This document shows positions 9,304-18,167 of a stretch of 64,000 nt of DNA, one piece after another. A program made the translations under genes and the position numbers. Origin of the DNA: Streptomyces sannanensis. GTDB lineage: Bacteria; Actinomycetota; Actinomycetes; Streptomycetales; Streptomycetaceae. Each line of letters begins with the position of its first letter. Position 1 is the first letter of the stretch. Where the stretch lies: positions 496,001 through 560,000 of the forward strand of contig NZ_BAAAYL010000001.1 of NCBI RefSeq assembly GCF_039536205.1. Reading direction: 5' to 3'. A model generated the notes under the pieces. That model was given only the letters and a program-made list of their open reading frames with translations, did not search any database and had not been told where the DNA came from.

Positions 9304-9834
9304 ATGCCGACAAGAATCCTGATCGAGGGACGCCCGGGCGTGGGCAAGACCACCGCCGTCCGCCGGCTGGCAACGCTGCTGCACACCCGTGACGTCATCG
9401 GCTTCACCACGGAGGAGATCCGCGAGGGCGGCACACGGATCGGTTTCGCACTGGAGACCCTGGACGGCCGACGGGCCGTGCTCGCCCATGCCGGCTTCCC
9501 GGGCCCGCCCCGGGTCGGCCGGTACGGGGTCGACCTCGGCGTCATGGAACGGCTGGCACTGCCGTCCCTGGAGCAGGCGTCCAGGAACCCTGCTCCCGGG
9601 CAGCTCGTACTCATCGACGAGCTCGGCCGGATGGAACTGGCCTATGTCCCGTTCCGCGAGACGGTCCGGTCGCTGTTCGGGGCCGACGTCGACATCGTCG
9701 CCACCGTCCATGCGCACATCGACCCGTTCACCGATGCGCTCAAGCAGCGGTCCGGCGTCGCAGTCGTCCGTCTGACCCAGGCCAACCGGGACGCCCTCCC
9801 CGAGGAGCTGGCGGCCCGGCTGGAACACGGATGA
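9304..9834 (+). CDS. THEP1-like nucleoside-triphosphatase
   Basis: A 176-residue P-loop NTPase close to the THEP1/NTPase family (COG1618). The Walker A motif GRPGVGKTT is at residues 9-17 and Walker B VLIDELGRME near residue 105. The segment GFTTEEIREGGTRIGFALET is typical of the family. Related enzymes hydrolyse all NTPs slowly and some have adenylate-kinase-like activity; the cell role in bacteria is not established. It stands alone between the divergent YbhB gene and the convergent MerR gene. Confidence 0.85.
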   Translation: MPTRILIEGRPGVGKTTAVRRLATLLHTRDVIGFTTEEIREGGTRIGFALETLDGRRAVLAHAGFPGPPRVGRYGVDLGVMERLALPSLEQASRNPAPGQLVLIDELGRMELAYVPFRETVRSLFGADVDIVATVHAHIDPFTDALKQRSGVAVVRLTQANRDALPEELAARLEHG

Positions 9835-9857
9835 GAGGCAGGCCCCGCCGAAGGGGC

Positions 9858-10505
9858 TCAGTACGCGGTGTCGGGTGCGGCGGCCGCCCCTGTGCGGCGA
9901 CGTGACTCGCCCTCCTGGGCGAGCCGCCGGAGCAGGGCGAGGACCGGTTCGAGGAGCAGGGTGAGGATCGCGGCCCGTTCGGCGAGCACCATCCGGTCCT
10001 CGATGCCGTCGAGCTGGTCGAGATCCAGCCGCGCCACGGCGGCGGCCAGCCTCGCGTACGGGAGGAGGTCGTCCACGCCGAAGTCCACTCCCAGGCGGCC
10101 GAGCTCCTGCAGACTCGCGGCCAGGGCGCGACGGTGGGGCGAGGCTTCCGAGATGTCCCACTCCATGGCGTCGACGAGGCCGTCGACGCGCTCCGTCAGC
10201 TCCCCGTCGCCGGTCGCCTCGGTGGCATCGGCCGGGGTACGCAGGGCGTAGTGGATGACGCCGAGCATGGCGAGCGGATCATGCGGCTGGTCGATCTCGG
10301 CGAGCACCTCGCGAGCAGCGGCGATGGACAGCCCTCCCAGCGTGGTCAGCGCCCGGATCAGACGCAGGCGCTGGACGTGCTCCTCGCCGTACTCCGCCAG
10401 GGTGGCGCCCATCGCGCGGCCTGCGGGCAGCAATCCTTCCCGCAGGTAGTACTTGATGCTCGCCACCGGCACCCCCGACCGTCGGCTCAGTTCCGAGATC
10501 CTCAT
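9858..10505 (-). CDS. MerR family transcriptional regulator
   Basis: A 215-residue regulator. Residues 1-70 form the MerR winged helix (MRISELSRRSGVPVASIKYYLREGLLPAG, then GEEHVQRLRLIRALTTLGGL). The long helical C-terminus has no Cys cluster, so it is not a metal sensor of the classic kind and more likely binds a small molecule. ATG 10505 follows GGGGAGCG closely. Immediately upstream are two tandem copies of a 24-base repeat with inverted GGATA/TATCC arms, which is the likely operator. The divergent membrane protein gene at 10775 is the probable target together with the regulator itself. Confidence 0.92.
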   Translation of the reverse strand: MRISELSRRSGVPVASIKYYLREGLLPAGRAMGATLAEYGEEHVQRLRLIRALTTLGGLSIAAAREVLAEIDQPHDPLAMLGVIHYALRTPADATEATGDGELTERVDGLVDAMEWDISEASPHRRALAASLQELGRLGVDFGVDDLLPYARLAAAVARLDLDQLDGIEDRMVLAERAAILTLLLEPVLALLRRLAQEGESRRRTGAAAAPDTAY

Positions 10506-10566
10506 GCGCTCCCCTCGATTCCGTGCTGTGACCAGTATCGCGGCATCTCGGTTCGACAAGCCGGAC

Positions 10567-10614
10567 TGGATAGTGTCAGTATCCAGCTATTGGATAGTGA
10601 AGGTATCCAGCTAT
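10567..10614. promoter_or_regulatory. Tandem 24-bp operator repeats in the merR/yhgE-like gap
   Basis: Two head-to-tail 24-base units, 10567-10590 and 10591-10614, differ at only three central positions. Each contains TGGATAGTG, three variable bases, then GTATCCAGCTAT, so each unit holds a palindrome GGATA-N7-TATCC. They lie 62 bases upstream of the merR start and 161 bases upstream of the divergent gene. MerR proteins bind palindromes between the -35 and -10 boxes. I read this as a double operator for the adjacent MerR protein; the assignment is inferred from position and symmetry. Confidence 0.65.
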
Positions 10615-10774
10615 TGGGCCCGCCGGGCCGGAGGGCTGGACCGCCTTCTGTTGCACGTCTCACGCGCACCGTGGCGCGACATCGCATCTGGAGCAGACTT
10701 GCCGGTCTCATGTCGTACAGGAGCCATTTGTCATGAAAGGGCATCCATGGCGGCCCTCTCCGAGGGGAGGCGCC

Positions 10775-12148
10775 ATGTCTGAGCCGATGCACGCCCGTCG
10801 GGCGCCCGGACGGAAGGTGCTGCGCCGACGGAGCCTGTGGCTCCCGTCGGCGCTGATCCTCGGCCTGCTGTCCTTCGTGCTCTCGCTCCTGTACATGGGT
10901 GCGAACAACGACCCGGTCGGCGCCACGCACGATCTGCCGATCGCGCTGGTGAACGCCGACAAGGGCGTGACCGTGGGCGGGAAGCAGATCAACATCGGCG
11001 CGCAGATCACCTCGAAGGTCGCCCACTCCCCGGACCTGAAGGACAAGGTCGCCTGGAAGCAGGTCAGCCGCAGCGAGGCCGAGGAGATGCTGGGGAAGGA
11101 CAAGGCGTACGGCGCCCTGGTGATCCCCGAGAACTTCTCGGCATCCGTGGCCGCGCTGGCCCTCCCCCAGCAGGACCCGAAACGCCCCACCATGCAGGTG
11201 CTGACCAACCCGGCCTCGGGAAGCTTCGGCTCCGGCATGGCCGCCGAGATCAACCAGAAGGTGGCCCACGCCGCCTCCACCGAGCTGGGCAAGCAACTGA
11301 GCCAGCAGGCGAAGCAGCAGGCGGCACAGGCCGAGAAGAAGCCGAGCCATCACGCACAGCAGCAGGCCGACCACGCGGTGAAGGCCGAGCAGCCGAGCAC
11401 GGCCGAGCAGCTGCTGCTCGCCGACCCGGTCGCGGTGACGGTCCAGGAGGGCCATGAGCTCGGCACCCACAGCGGACTCGGGCTGAGCGCGTTCTTCTAC
11501 ACCCTGGTGCTCGTCCTGGGCGGCATGCTGGGCGCCAATGTGATCCACACCCAGTTGGACGCCCTGCTGGGGTACGCGGCCAGCGACTACGGCCCCTTCC
11601 GCCGCGCGAAGCCCGCGGAGCGCATCAGCCGTACGCGTCACTTCGCCGTGGCCTGCGGGCTCATGGCCGCCCTGTCACTGGTGACGTCCGCCCTGACACT
11701 GGTCGCGGCCGTGAAAATCGTCGGCATCGACGCCTCGCACCTGGCGCTCCTGTGGATCTACGGCGCCTGCGCCACCACCGCGATGGGCATCACCGCGCTG
11801 GCTCTGCTCGCGGTCTTCGGCATGCCCGGCCAGCTGCTGTCCATGCTGGTGCTGATCGGCTTCGCCATTCCGTCGGCGGGCGCCACGATCCCGTTGGAGG
11901 CGCTTCCGGACTTCTACCGTTTCCTCGCCGAGTTCGAGCCCTTCCGACAGGTGGTCGACGGTGTCCGGTCCATCCTCTACTTCGGGGCACAGACCGAGGC
12001 CGGGCTCGGCCGTGGCTGGACCATGATCGGCGTGGGCTTCGTGGTGGCGCTGCTGTTCGGCTTCGGAATGACCCGCTTCTACGACCGCAAGGGCCTGCAC
12101 CGATCCCCGATCGAGGGGCTTGAGCCCCACCCGGTTCCGGCCGGTTGA
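10775..12148 (+). CDS. YhgE/Pip or DUF3533-like membrane protein (ABC-2 type fold)
   Basis: About 457 residues. ATG 10775 is chosen because GGGGAGG precedes it; an ATG at 10733 lacks one. One transmembrane helix near residues 25-42 (LWLPSALILGLLSFVLSLLY) is followed by a large external region starting DLPIALVNADKGV, the typical opening of the YhgE/Pip and SNG1 families. A Gln/Lys/Ala-rich helical stretch spans about 185-225. Five or six further helices fill 250-450. Relatives act in export, or as phage-infection or type VII-linked proteins. The gene faces the MerR gene and probably answers to it, suggesting an inducible efflux or envelope role. Confidence 0.82.
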   Translation: MSEPMHARRAPGRKVLRRRSLWLPSALILGLLSFVLSLLYMGANNDPVGATHDLPIALVNADKGVTVGGKQINIGAQITSKVAHSPDLKDKVAWKQVSRSEAEEMLGKDKAYGALVIPENFSASVAALALPQQDPKRPTMQVLTNPASGSFGSGMAAEINQKVAHAASTELGKQLSQQAKQQAAQAEKKPSHHAQQQADHAVKAEQPSTAEQLLLADPVAVTVQEGHELGTHSGLGLSAFFYTLVLVLGGMLGANVIHTQLDALLGYAASDYGPFRRAKPAERISRTRHFAVACGLMAALSLVTSALTLVAAVKIVGIDASHLALLWIYGACATTAMGITALALLAVFGMPGQLLSMLVLIGFAIPSAGATIPLEALPDFYRFLAEFEPFRQVVDGVRSILYFGAQTEAGLGRGWTMIGVGFVVALLFGFGMTRFYDRKGLHRSPIEGLEPHPVPAG

Positions 12149-12336
12149 CCGGCACGCGACCCCGGGGATTCATCCGGAGGTCGCCCCACGAGCGGGGCCG
12201 TTCCGAGCGGAGGCGGCTCCTGAGCGCGCCGCCCCGTGGGGACGGGGAAGCGGCGCACATGACAGGGCTCGGCGGTGGTCGTCGGATACGACGTCCACCG
12301 TCGAGCCCTCGGCGTCCGAACCTGCCGCCTCAGGAC

Positions 12337-12510
12337 ACGGTCCGGAAGGAACGGCTCCGCGTCAGACGCCGGCTCGAGGAGGTCCTCCCCCAGGGCGCCG
12401 ACCCGCTCCACCTCGCCCTCGTCCTCGGTATCGACGAGAAGACGACCATCCGCTACGCGCAGTCGGCACGCGTGCTTCTGGATGAGGCTGCCGAGCAGCA
12501 CTCGCAGTGA
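12337..12510 (+). pseudogene. C-terminal scrap of a tyrosine-recombinase-related protein
   Basis: Fifty-seven codons ending at 12510 read RRRLEEVLPQGADPLHLALV and LGIDEKTTIRYAQSARVLLDEAAEQHSQ. I associate this helix pattern with the C-terminal end of streptomycete integrase-like or transposon-borne recombinases, which share a V(F/L)GI(S/D)EKTAIRYA segment. No upstream domain is present: preceding sequence in this frame is Arg-rich and structureless. I read it as a leftover of a mobile element. Confidence is limited because the family link is from memory. Confidence 0.4.
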
Positions 12511-12554
12511 AACCCGCTCGACCTTGTTACCTCCTTGAAGGGACCCTGTGAAGC

Positions 12555-13106
12555 ATGGAGTTCCTCTGCTACCACCGCGACCGGCCCGACTCCGTAGCCC
12601 TGCGCGACGAGCTGCTGGAAGAGCATTGGTCCTACATGGACCGGTACGCGAAAGAGATGATCGCCCGGGGCCCGACCCTCGCCGGCGACGGCGAGACACC
12701 CACCGGAAGCGTGCACATCGTCGACCTGCCCGATCCCGTCGCCGCCCGCGCGTTCGCCTTCGACGAGCCGAACTACCAGGCCGGCGTCTACCGGGACGTG
12801 CTGCTGCGACGGTGGCGCAACACGCTGGGGCGCACCATGTGGGACTTCCCCGGCGGCCGGACCGGCGGCAATCGATACCTGGTGCTCGGCCTCGGCACAG
12901 GACAGGCCGCCGACCTCGCGGTGCCGCCCGACCGGGACGAGCTGATCGCCTACGGGCCGCTGCTGTCCGACAACGGCGCCACCTGGCTGGGCACGGCGGT
13001 GCTGGTCCGGGCACGGGACCTGGAGACGGCGCGCGCCATCCTGGCCCCGGACCGGTACGCCGACATCGAGGTGCACCACTGGCAGTTCGGCGGGCGGCCG
13101 GTATAA
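12555..13106 (+). CDS. YciI-like family protein
   Basis: A 183-residue protein. The first 90 residues carry the YciI pattern: a HR-DRPD-S-ALRDELLEEHWSYMDRY opening, GPTLAGDGETPTGSVHIVD and DPVAARAFAFDEPN. The second half (YLVLGLGTGQAADLAVPPDRD, then YGPLLSDNGATWLGTAVLV) reads as a divergent second copy of the same ferredoxin-like fold, so the protein may be an internal duplication. YciI proteins are small putative hydrolases or ligand binders without a fixed role. ATG 12555 follows a GAAGGGAC sequence. It stands alone. Confidence 0.8.
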   Translation: MEFLCYHRDRPDSVALRDELLEEHWSYMDRYAKEMIARGPTLAGDGETPTGSVHIVDLPDPVAARAFAFDEPNYQAGVYRDVLLRRWRNTLGRTMWDFPGGRTGGNRYLVLGLGTGQAADLAVPPDRDELIAYGPLLSDNGATWLGTAVLVRARDLETARAILAPDRYADIEVHHWQFGGRPV

Positions 13107-13173
13107 CCCGAGGACATCCGGCCGACGTTACCGCCGAAGCCCTTCGGATCGCTCAGCGCGAGCGCGTTTCACT

Positions 13174-13224
13174 CGAACCCACGGATGCATCGGCCTGACG
13201 CACACCGGTGGACCCGTGGGTTCG
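13174..13224. repeat. 11-bp perfect inverted repeat between convergent genes
   Basis: CGAACCCACGG at 13174-13184 is matched exactly by CCGTGGGTTCG at 13214-13224, with a 29-base loop. A third copy of the core, GAACCCACGGGG, occurs at 13249-13260. The element lies in the 266-base gap between the stop of the YciI-like gene and the stop of the MMPL gene, so it could act as a two-way terminator, but there is no U-rich tail and the loop is long. No gene is visible in the gap. Confidence 0.4.
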
Positions 13225-13372
13225 CGCTGAAGGAGCTTCGGTTTCCCTGAACCCACGGGGATCCGGGCCTCGATGCTCTCCGTCGGCCCGGTCGTCGTGG
13301 GCGCCGACGCGTCCGAATCGGGGTGCCGTTGATCACCGAGCGGCAAACCATGTGCCAGTAACCCGAGATCGG

Positions 13373-15550
13373 TCAGACTCTGGCCTCTTCCCCGATCCCG
13401 GCCTGCGAAGCCGAGGTCGCCTTCGGTGCCCGGCGCCCGGGCATCCACCAGTTGGCCTTGCCGCACAGTTCCATCACTGCGGGGACGAGGACCATCCTGA
13501 TGATGGTGGCGTCGACGAGCACAGCGACGGCCATGCCCAGACCGATCTGCTTGATTGAGACGTCGGGGCCGAGCAGGGCGGTCGTGAAGATGGCGATCAT
13601 GATGGCGGCCGCGGCCGTGATGACCTTGGCGGTCCGCGCCAGCCCGCGAGCAACGGCCATGCGGGTGTCGCCGGTGCGCTCGTACTCCTCACGGACCCGC
13701 GAGATCAGGAAGACCTCGTAGTCCATCGACAAACCGAACAGGAGCGGGAACATCATCATCGGCACCCAGGTCGTGATCGGCATGTCGGTGGGGAACCCGA
13801 CGGCCGAACCCAGCCATCCCCACTGCACGATCGCTACCAGCACGCCGTAGGCGGCGCCGATCGACAGCAGGTTCATCACGGCGGCCTGCAGTGCGATCGT
13901 GACCGACCGGACCAGCGCGATCAGCAGCACCAGGGACAGCACGATGACGACCGCGATCATCAGGGGCAGGTGCGAGCCGGTGTCCTCGGCGAAGTCGATC
14001 GCGCCGGCGTTCGGGCCGCCGACGTAGACCCCTTCACCGCCGGATGCCTGGGGCAGAACGTCGTCGCGGAGCTTGTGCACCAGGTCCGCGGTGGCCTCGT
14101 CCTGGTACCCGGTCTCGGGGAAGGCCATGAAGGTGGCGGCCTGCCCGTCCTTACTGACCCGGGCCTGCGTTGCGTAGGCGATGCCCTCGGTCTTCCTGAC
14201 CGCTTCGACGACGGGACGCAGAGCGGCGTCCTTGGAGTCGACCTCGGTGGTGAAGATCAGGGGTGCGCCGTAGCCGGGACCGAAGCCCTCGGAAAGAATC
14301 TTGTATGAGGTGTAGCTGCTCCTGTCGTGGGGCTCGACACTGGCGTCGGGCAGGCTCAGCCGCATCGACACCACGGGGGCGGCCAGCACCAGCAGGCTCG
14401 CGCCGGCCAGAATCGCGGCGACCAGCGGCCTGCGCTGTACCACGCCGACCCAGCGCTCGGCGGGGGTACGGCGCTCCCGGGCCGGGACGCCGTCGGCCCC
14501 GTGCCGACGATTCGTTCGACGGGGCAGACGCAGCGAGTTGATTCTGTGGCCGGTGAAGCCCAGGAACGCCGGCAACAGGGTCACCGCGGCGATCATCGTC
14601 ACCAGCACGGTCACCGACGCGCCGATGGCCACCCCGGTCATCATCTTCTGCCCCATGGCGATCAGGCCCAGCAGCGCGATCACGACGGTCGTGCCCGCGA
14701 ACAGCACCGCGTGACCCGCGGTGGTGATGGCCTTGACCGTGGCGCTCTCGGGCCCGTCGCCGTCCTGCAGGCTGTCCTTGTAGCGGGTCAGGATGAACAG
14801 TGCGTAGTCGATGCCGACACCGAGCCCGATCAACGCGGCGACGAACACCGTGAAATCGGGCGAGGGGACCAGGTGCCCCACGAGCTTCATCAGGGCGATC
14901 CCGCCGAGCACCGCCATCAGCCCGGTCACGATCGGCAGGCCCATCGCCACCAGTGACCCGAAGGCGATGAACAAGATCACCGCGGCCGCCAGGACGCCCA
15001 CGCGCTCGGCCGAACCCTGCGGAGGTGTCTCGGCCTTCTCCGCCGTCTTCCCGCCCAGCCCCAGCGTCACGCCGTCGCCCGAGGCGTCCTTGACCGAGTC
15101 CACCAGGGGCTTGACGTCGGTCTTCTTCGCATCCATGTCGGTCAGCGGGATGGTCGTACGGGCGATACGACGATCCTTCGTCACCAGGTCCTTGTCCTGA
15201 TACGGCGAGGTCACCGGTCCTGTGATGGGTGAGGCGTCCAGATGGGCGATGACTTTCTCGATCTTCTGCCGGGCGGCGGGGTCGTCGATCCCCTTCTCTG
15301 CCTTGATCGCGAGAGTCAGCGTGTCCCCTTGCTGCTCGGGGAAGTGCTTCTCGATCAGAGCCTGCGCCTTGGCGGACCCGGAGTCTCCACCGGAGTAGTC
15401 GTTGTCGGAGGCGGCGCCGTAGCCGAAGCCGGCGAACGCCACGGCGATCACGCCGACGATCCAGGCCAGAAGGACCAGGCGGCGCCGCCGATAACAGAAC
15501 CGGGCGAGTCTCGCCAGAGCTCCATCCGTACGGGGAGTGTCGGTTGCCAT
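13373..15550 (-). CDS. MMPL family (RND-type) transporter
   Basis: About 725 residues. Two equal halves each hold one helix, a large external domain and a block of five helices, giving about 12 transmembrane segments: helices near 28-48, a loop to about 185, helices 190-340, then the second half from about 395. The motif GLGVGIDYALFILTRYKD in the first half and GLSMDYEVFLISRVREEYERTGD in the second are the proton-relay segments. MMPL proteins export lipids, siderophores or antibiotics by proton antiport. ATG 15550 is six bases after GGAG. It follows the DUF6223 gene by 31 bases and faces a two-component pair that may control it. Confidence 0.93.
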   Translation of the reverse strand: MATDTPRTDGALARLARFCYRRRRLVLLAWIVGVIAVAFAGFGYGAASDNDYSGGDSGSAKAQALIEKHFPEQQGDTLTLAIKAEKGIDDPAARQKIEKVIAHLDASPITGPVTSPYQDKDLVTKDRRIARTTIPLTDMDAKKTDVKPLVDSVKDASGDGVTLGLGGKTAEKAETPPQGSAERVGVLAAAVILFIAFGSLVAMGLPIVTGLMAVLGGIALMKLVGHLVPSPDFTVFVAALIGLGVGIDYALFILTRYKDSLQDGDGPESATVKAITTAGHAVLFAGTTVVIALLGLIAMGQKMMTGVAIGASVTVLVTMIAAVTLLPAFLGFTGHRINSLRLPRRTNRRHGADGVPARERRTPAERWVGVVQRRPLVAAILAGASLLVLAAPVVSMRLSLPDASVEPHDRSSYTSYKILSEGFGPGYGAPLIFTTEVDSKDAALRPVVEAVRKTEGIAYATQARVSKDGQAATFMAFPETGYQDEATADLVHKLRDDVLPQASGGEGVYVGGPNAGAIDFAEDTGSHLPLMIAVVIVLSLVLLIALVRSVTIALQAAVMNLLSIGAAYGVLVAIVQWGWLGSAVGFPTDMPITTWVPMMMFPLLFGLSMDYEVFLISRVREEYERTGDTRMAVARGLARTAKVITAAAAIMIAIFTTALLGPDVSIKQIGLGMAVAVLVDATIIRMVLVPAVMELCGKANWWMPGRRAPKATSASQAGIGEEARV

Positions 15551-15581
15551 CATCTTCTCCTCGAGCCCTGTCTCCTCTCTC

Positions 15582-16004
15582 TCATCCGAGCGCGCGCTCG
15601 TATGTGCTGCGGTCAGCCGGTGAGCCGGCGCGGCGCGAGCGAGCCAGAGCCAGCCCACCGAGGACCACGCTGATCAGCCCCACGACCAGGGCCACGATGG
15701 CCCCGCCCAGCCCGTTACCGGTGCCGATACCACCGTCGGAGGTGGCCACGACCAGCCCACCCAGGGCCATGCCGATCAGCCCTGCCACCAGGGCCGCGAC
15801 AGCCCTGTTTCGCCTGGAGCCGGTGCCGGGACGACCGGCGGAGCGGGCAAGAGCCCGCCCACCGATGATCACACCGATCAGCCCCACCGACACGGCCACG
15901 ATGGCCCCGATTCGCCCGGCGCTCATGGCGTAGACACTGGCGGCGGCCGACTGGACCGAGGCGTGCCCGGCCGCCGGTGCGGCAAGCACGAATCCGACTG
16001 ACAT
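15582..16004 (-). CDS. DUF6223 family membrane protein
   Basis: A 140-residue protein with a signal-like N-terminus (MSVGFVLAAPAAGHASVQSA), then four hydrophobic segments arranged as two repeats of the pattern IGAIVAVSVGLIGVIIGGRALARS and IVALVVGLISVVLGGLALARS, each ending in a basic turn. This internal repeat is the mark of DUF6223. Function is unknown. ATG 16004 follows GGAGAAGGAG. The gene probably shares a promoter with the MMPL transporter downstream, and the pair is divergent from the histidine kinase gene at 16224. Confidence 0.85.
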   Translation of the reverse strand: MSVGFVLAAPAAGHASVQSAAASVYAMSAGRIGAIVAVSVGLIGVIIGGRALARSAGRPGTGSRRNRAVAALVAGLIGMALGGLVVATSDGGIGTGNGLGGAIVALVVGLISVVLGGLALARSRRAGSPADRSTYERALG

Positions 16005-16223
16005 GAGGCGCTCCTTCTCCTCCTACGACTGGACGTCGCCTGATCATGTCCGCCGGACCCACCGCCGGTCGTCCCGCAGACGCAGGCACTTTGGGCTGCC
16101 GCCGATGGCGCACCCGGTTTACTGCGGATGCCGCAGGCGCCGCGAAGGTACTGCGGGCGCGGTAGACAGCCGCTCGTCCGCAAGCAGGACTCACCCGCAG
16201 CGACATCCGGTTAGGGTGCGCGC

Positions 16224-17348
16224 ATGAGTACAGGACGGTTCCGTGTCCCGGCCGATGTCAGAGACTGGGCGATCGCCGTCGGCGTGGCGGTGGCGCTGCT
16301 GGCCACCGGGCTGTCCGGGCAGCACTCCGCCACGAACCTCGACCTGCTCGGCTACGCGCTACTCACGGCCGGAGGCCTGGCGCTGGCCGCGCGCCGCCGC
16401 GCTCCGGTTCCCGTCCTGACCGTCACCGGGCTGTGCGCGGTGGGTTACCAGGCGGCCGGTTTCGACGTGCCCGCCGTCGCCTACCTGTTCGCGGTGTACG
16501 CCGCCATGCGGGCGGGACACCGCACCATCACGGTGGCGGCGAGCGTAACCATGCTGGCCGCTCTCCCCCTCGCGGCCCTGGCCTCCCTGAACGACACGGG
16601 TGAGGCCTTCGCGCAGGCCCGCGGGGCCCTCGAGGTGGCCTGGCTGATTGCGGCCGGCGCCGCGGGGGAGGCGCTGCGGCAGGCCGAGCGGCGGGCGGAC
16701 GAAGCAGAGCGCACCCGGGAGGAGACCGCGCGGCGCCGCGCCGACGAAGAGCGGCTGCACATCGCGCGGGAACTGCACGATTCGCTCACCCACCAGATCT
16801 CGATCATCAAGGTGCAGTCCGAAGTCGCCGTCCATGTGGCCCGCAGGCGTGGCGAACAGGTGTCGGAGGCCCTGCTGGCGATCCAGGAGGCCGGACGTGA
16901 GGCGAGCCGGGAACTGCGTGCGACCCTGGAGGCCCTGCGCGACGACGACACGACCCCGCCGCACGGGCTCGACCACATCCCGGAACTGGTGGAGCGGGCC
17001 GGCAGGGCCGGCCTGGAGGCGACGCTGACGATCGAAGGACAGCGGCACGACGTGCCGGCCGCGGTGGGCCGGACCGCCTACCGGATCGTGCAGGAGTCGC
17101 TCACCAACATCGCCCGCCACGCCGCCGCCGCTACCGCGTCGATCCGGATCGACTACCGGCCCGACGCCCTCGCGATACGCGTCGATGACGACGGCAAGGC
17201 CACGCCGGACACCGCGCCGACGCCCGGCATCGGGCTGCTCGGCATGCGCGAACGAGTCACCGCCCTCGGCGGCAGGCTTCGCGCCGAACCGCTCAGCGAG
17301 CACGGCTTCACCGTTCAGGCCGAACTCCCCGTGGACCGGACGTCATGA
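16224..17348 (+). CDS. Membrane-bound sensor histidine kinase (HisKA_3 family)
   Basis: A 374-residue kinase. The N-terminal 150 residues hold five to six transmembrane helices without a large external domain, as in DesK-like sensors of the membrane state. A charged coiled linker (ADEAERTREETARRRADEER) leads to the phosphoacceptor motif IARELHDSLTHQISI (about His185). The HATPase domain shows QESLTNIARHA, RVDDDGKA and GIGLLGMRERVTALGG. The stop overlaps the next gene's start by four bases (ATGA), so the two are coupled. Confidence 0.93.
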   Translation: MSTGRFRVPADVRDWAIAVGVAVALLATGLSGQHSATNLDLLGYALLTAGGLALAARRRAPVPVLTVTGLCAVGYQAAGFDVPAVAYLFAVYAAMRAGHRTITVAASVTMLAALPLAALASLNDTGEAFAQARGALEVAWLIAAGAAGEALRQAERRADEAERTREETARRRADEERLHIARELHDSLTHQISIIKVQSEVAVHVARRRGEQVSEALLAIQEAGREASRELRATLEALRDDDTTPPHGLDHIPELVERAGRAGLEATLTIEGQRHDVPAAVGRTAYRIVQESLTNIARHAAAATASIRIDYRPDALAIRVDDDGKATPDTAPTPGIGLLGMRERVTALGGRLRAEPLSEHGFTVQAELPVDRTS

Positions 17349-18007
17349 TCCGCGTCCTGCTGGTCGACGACCAGCCGCTCATTCGCAGCGGATTCCGCGC
17401 GCTCCTCGACCTTGAGGACGACATCGAGGTGGTGGCCGAGGCTGCCGACGGGAAGGAAGGCCTGGCTCTGATCAGGGAACACCTGCCCGACATCGCTCTC
17501 ATCGACATCCAGATGCCGGTCGTCGACGGCATAGAGGCGACCCGGCGCATCGCCGCGGACCCTGCCCTGGCCCGGGTGCACGTCGTCATCCTGACCAACT
17601 ACGGCTTGGACGAATACGTCTTCGACGCGCTGCGCGCCGGCGCTGCCGGATTCCTCGTCAAGGACATCGTGCCGGAAGACTTCCTGCACGCCGTACGCGT
17701 CGCCGCGCGCGGCGACGCCCTGCTCGCTCCCTCGATCACCCGCAAGCTCATCAACAGGTACATCGCCCAGCCGGTCAACACCAGCACCGGCACCGGGCTG
17801 GAAAAGCTGACCAGCCGCGAACGCGAGGCCGTCGCCCTGGTCGCACAGGGCCTGTCCAACGACCAGATCGCCGACCACATGGTGATCAGCCCACTGACCG
17901 CAAAAACCCACATCAATCGGGCCATGGCCAAGCTCGACGCCCGCGACCGCGCCCAACTCGTGGTCCTCGCCTACGAATCCGGCCTGGTAGCCCCACGCAA
18001 CCACTGA
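17345..18007 (+). CDS. NarL/FixJ-family response regulator
   Basis: A 220-residue regulator with receiver domain (VLLVDDQPLIRSGFRALL, phosphoacceptor about Asp54 in ALIDIQMPVVDG, Lys in FLVKD) and a C-terminal LuxR-type helix-turn-helix (LTSREREAVALVAQGLSNDQ, LTAKTHINRAMAKLDARD). It is translationally coupled to the kinase in front of it. The divergent DUF6223-MMPL operon is the obvious candidate target, as many streptomycete pairs of this type control a neighbouring exporter; this is inferred. Confidence 0.93.
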   Translation: MIRVLLVDDQPLIRSGFRALLDLEDDIEVVAEAADGKEGLALIREHLPDIALIDIQMPVVDGIEATRRIAADPALARVHVVILTNYGLDEYVFDALRAGAAGFLVKDIVPEDFLHAVRVAARGDALLAPSITRKLINRYIAQPVNTSTGTGLEKLTSREREAVALVAQGLSNDQIADHMVISPLTAKTHINRAMAKLDARDRAQLVVLAYESGLVAPRNH

Positions 18008-18167
18008 AGGGCCCGCAACCCGCCATGACTTTTGGGCTCACCTCGGCCGGACCCCTTCGTACACCTGCGCCGGGCACCCCGAGGTCTTAGAAGGGCGCGC
18101 ACCGGCCCCATCTCGCCGAGGCGGCGTCCGGTCCGCCCCGGCGAACGCGTCGTCGGTGCGGCCGGGT

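Noticed and set aside
10567..10614. CRISPR-like reading of the two 24-bp repeats.
   Set aside because: Only two units without spacers and with internal palindromes; an operator explains them better. No CRISPR array or cas gene was seen in the window.
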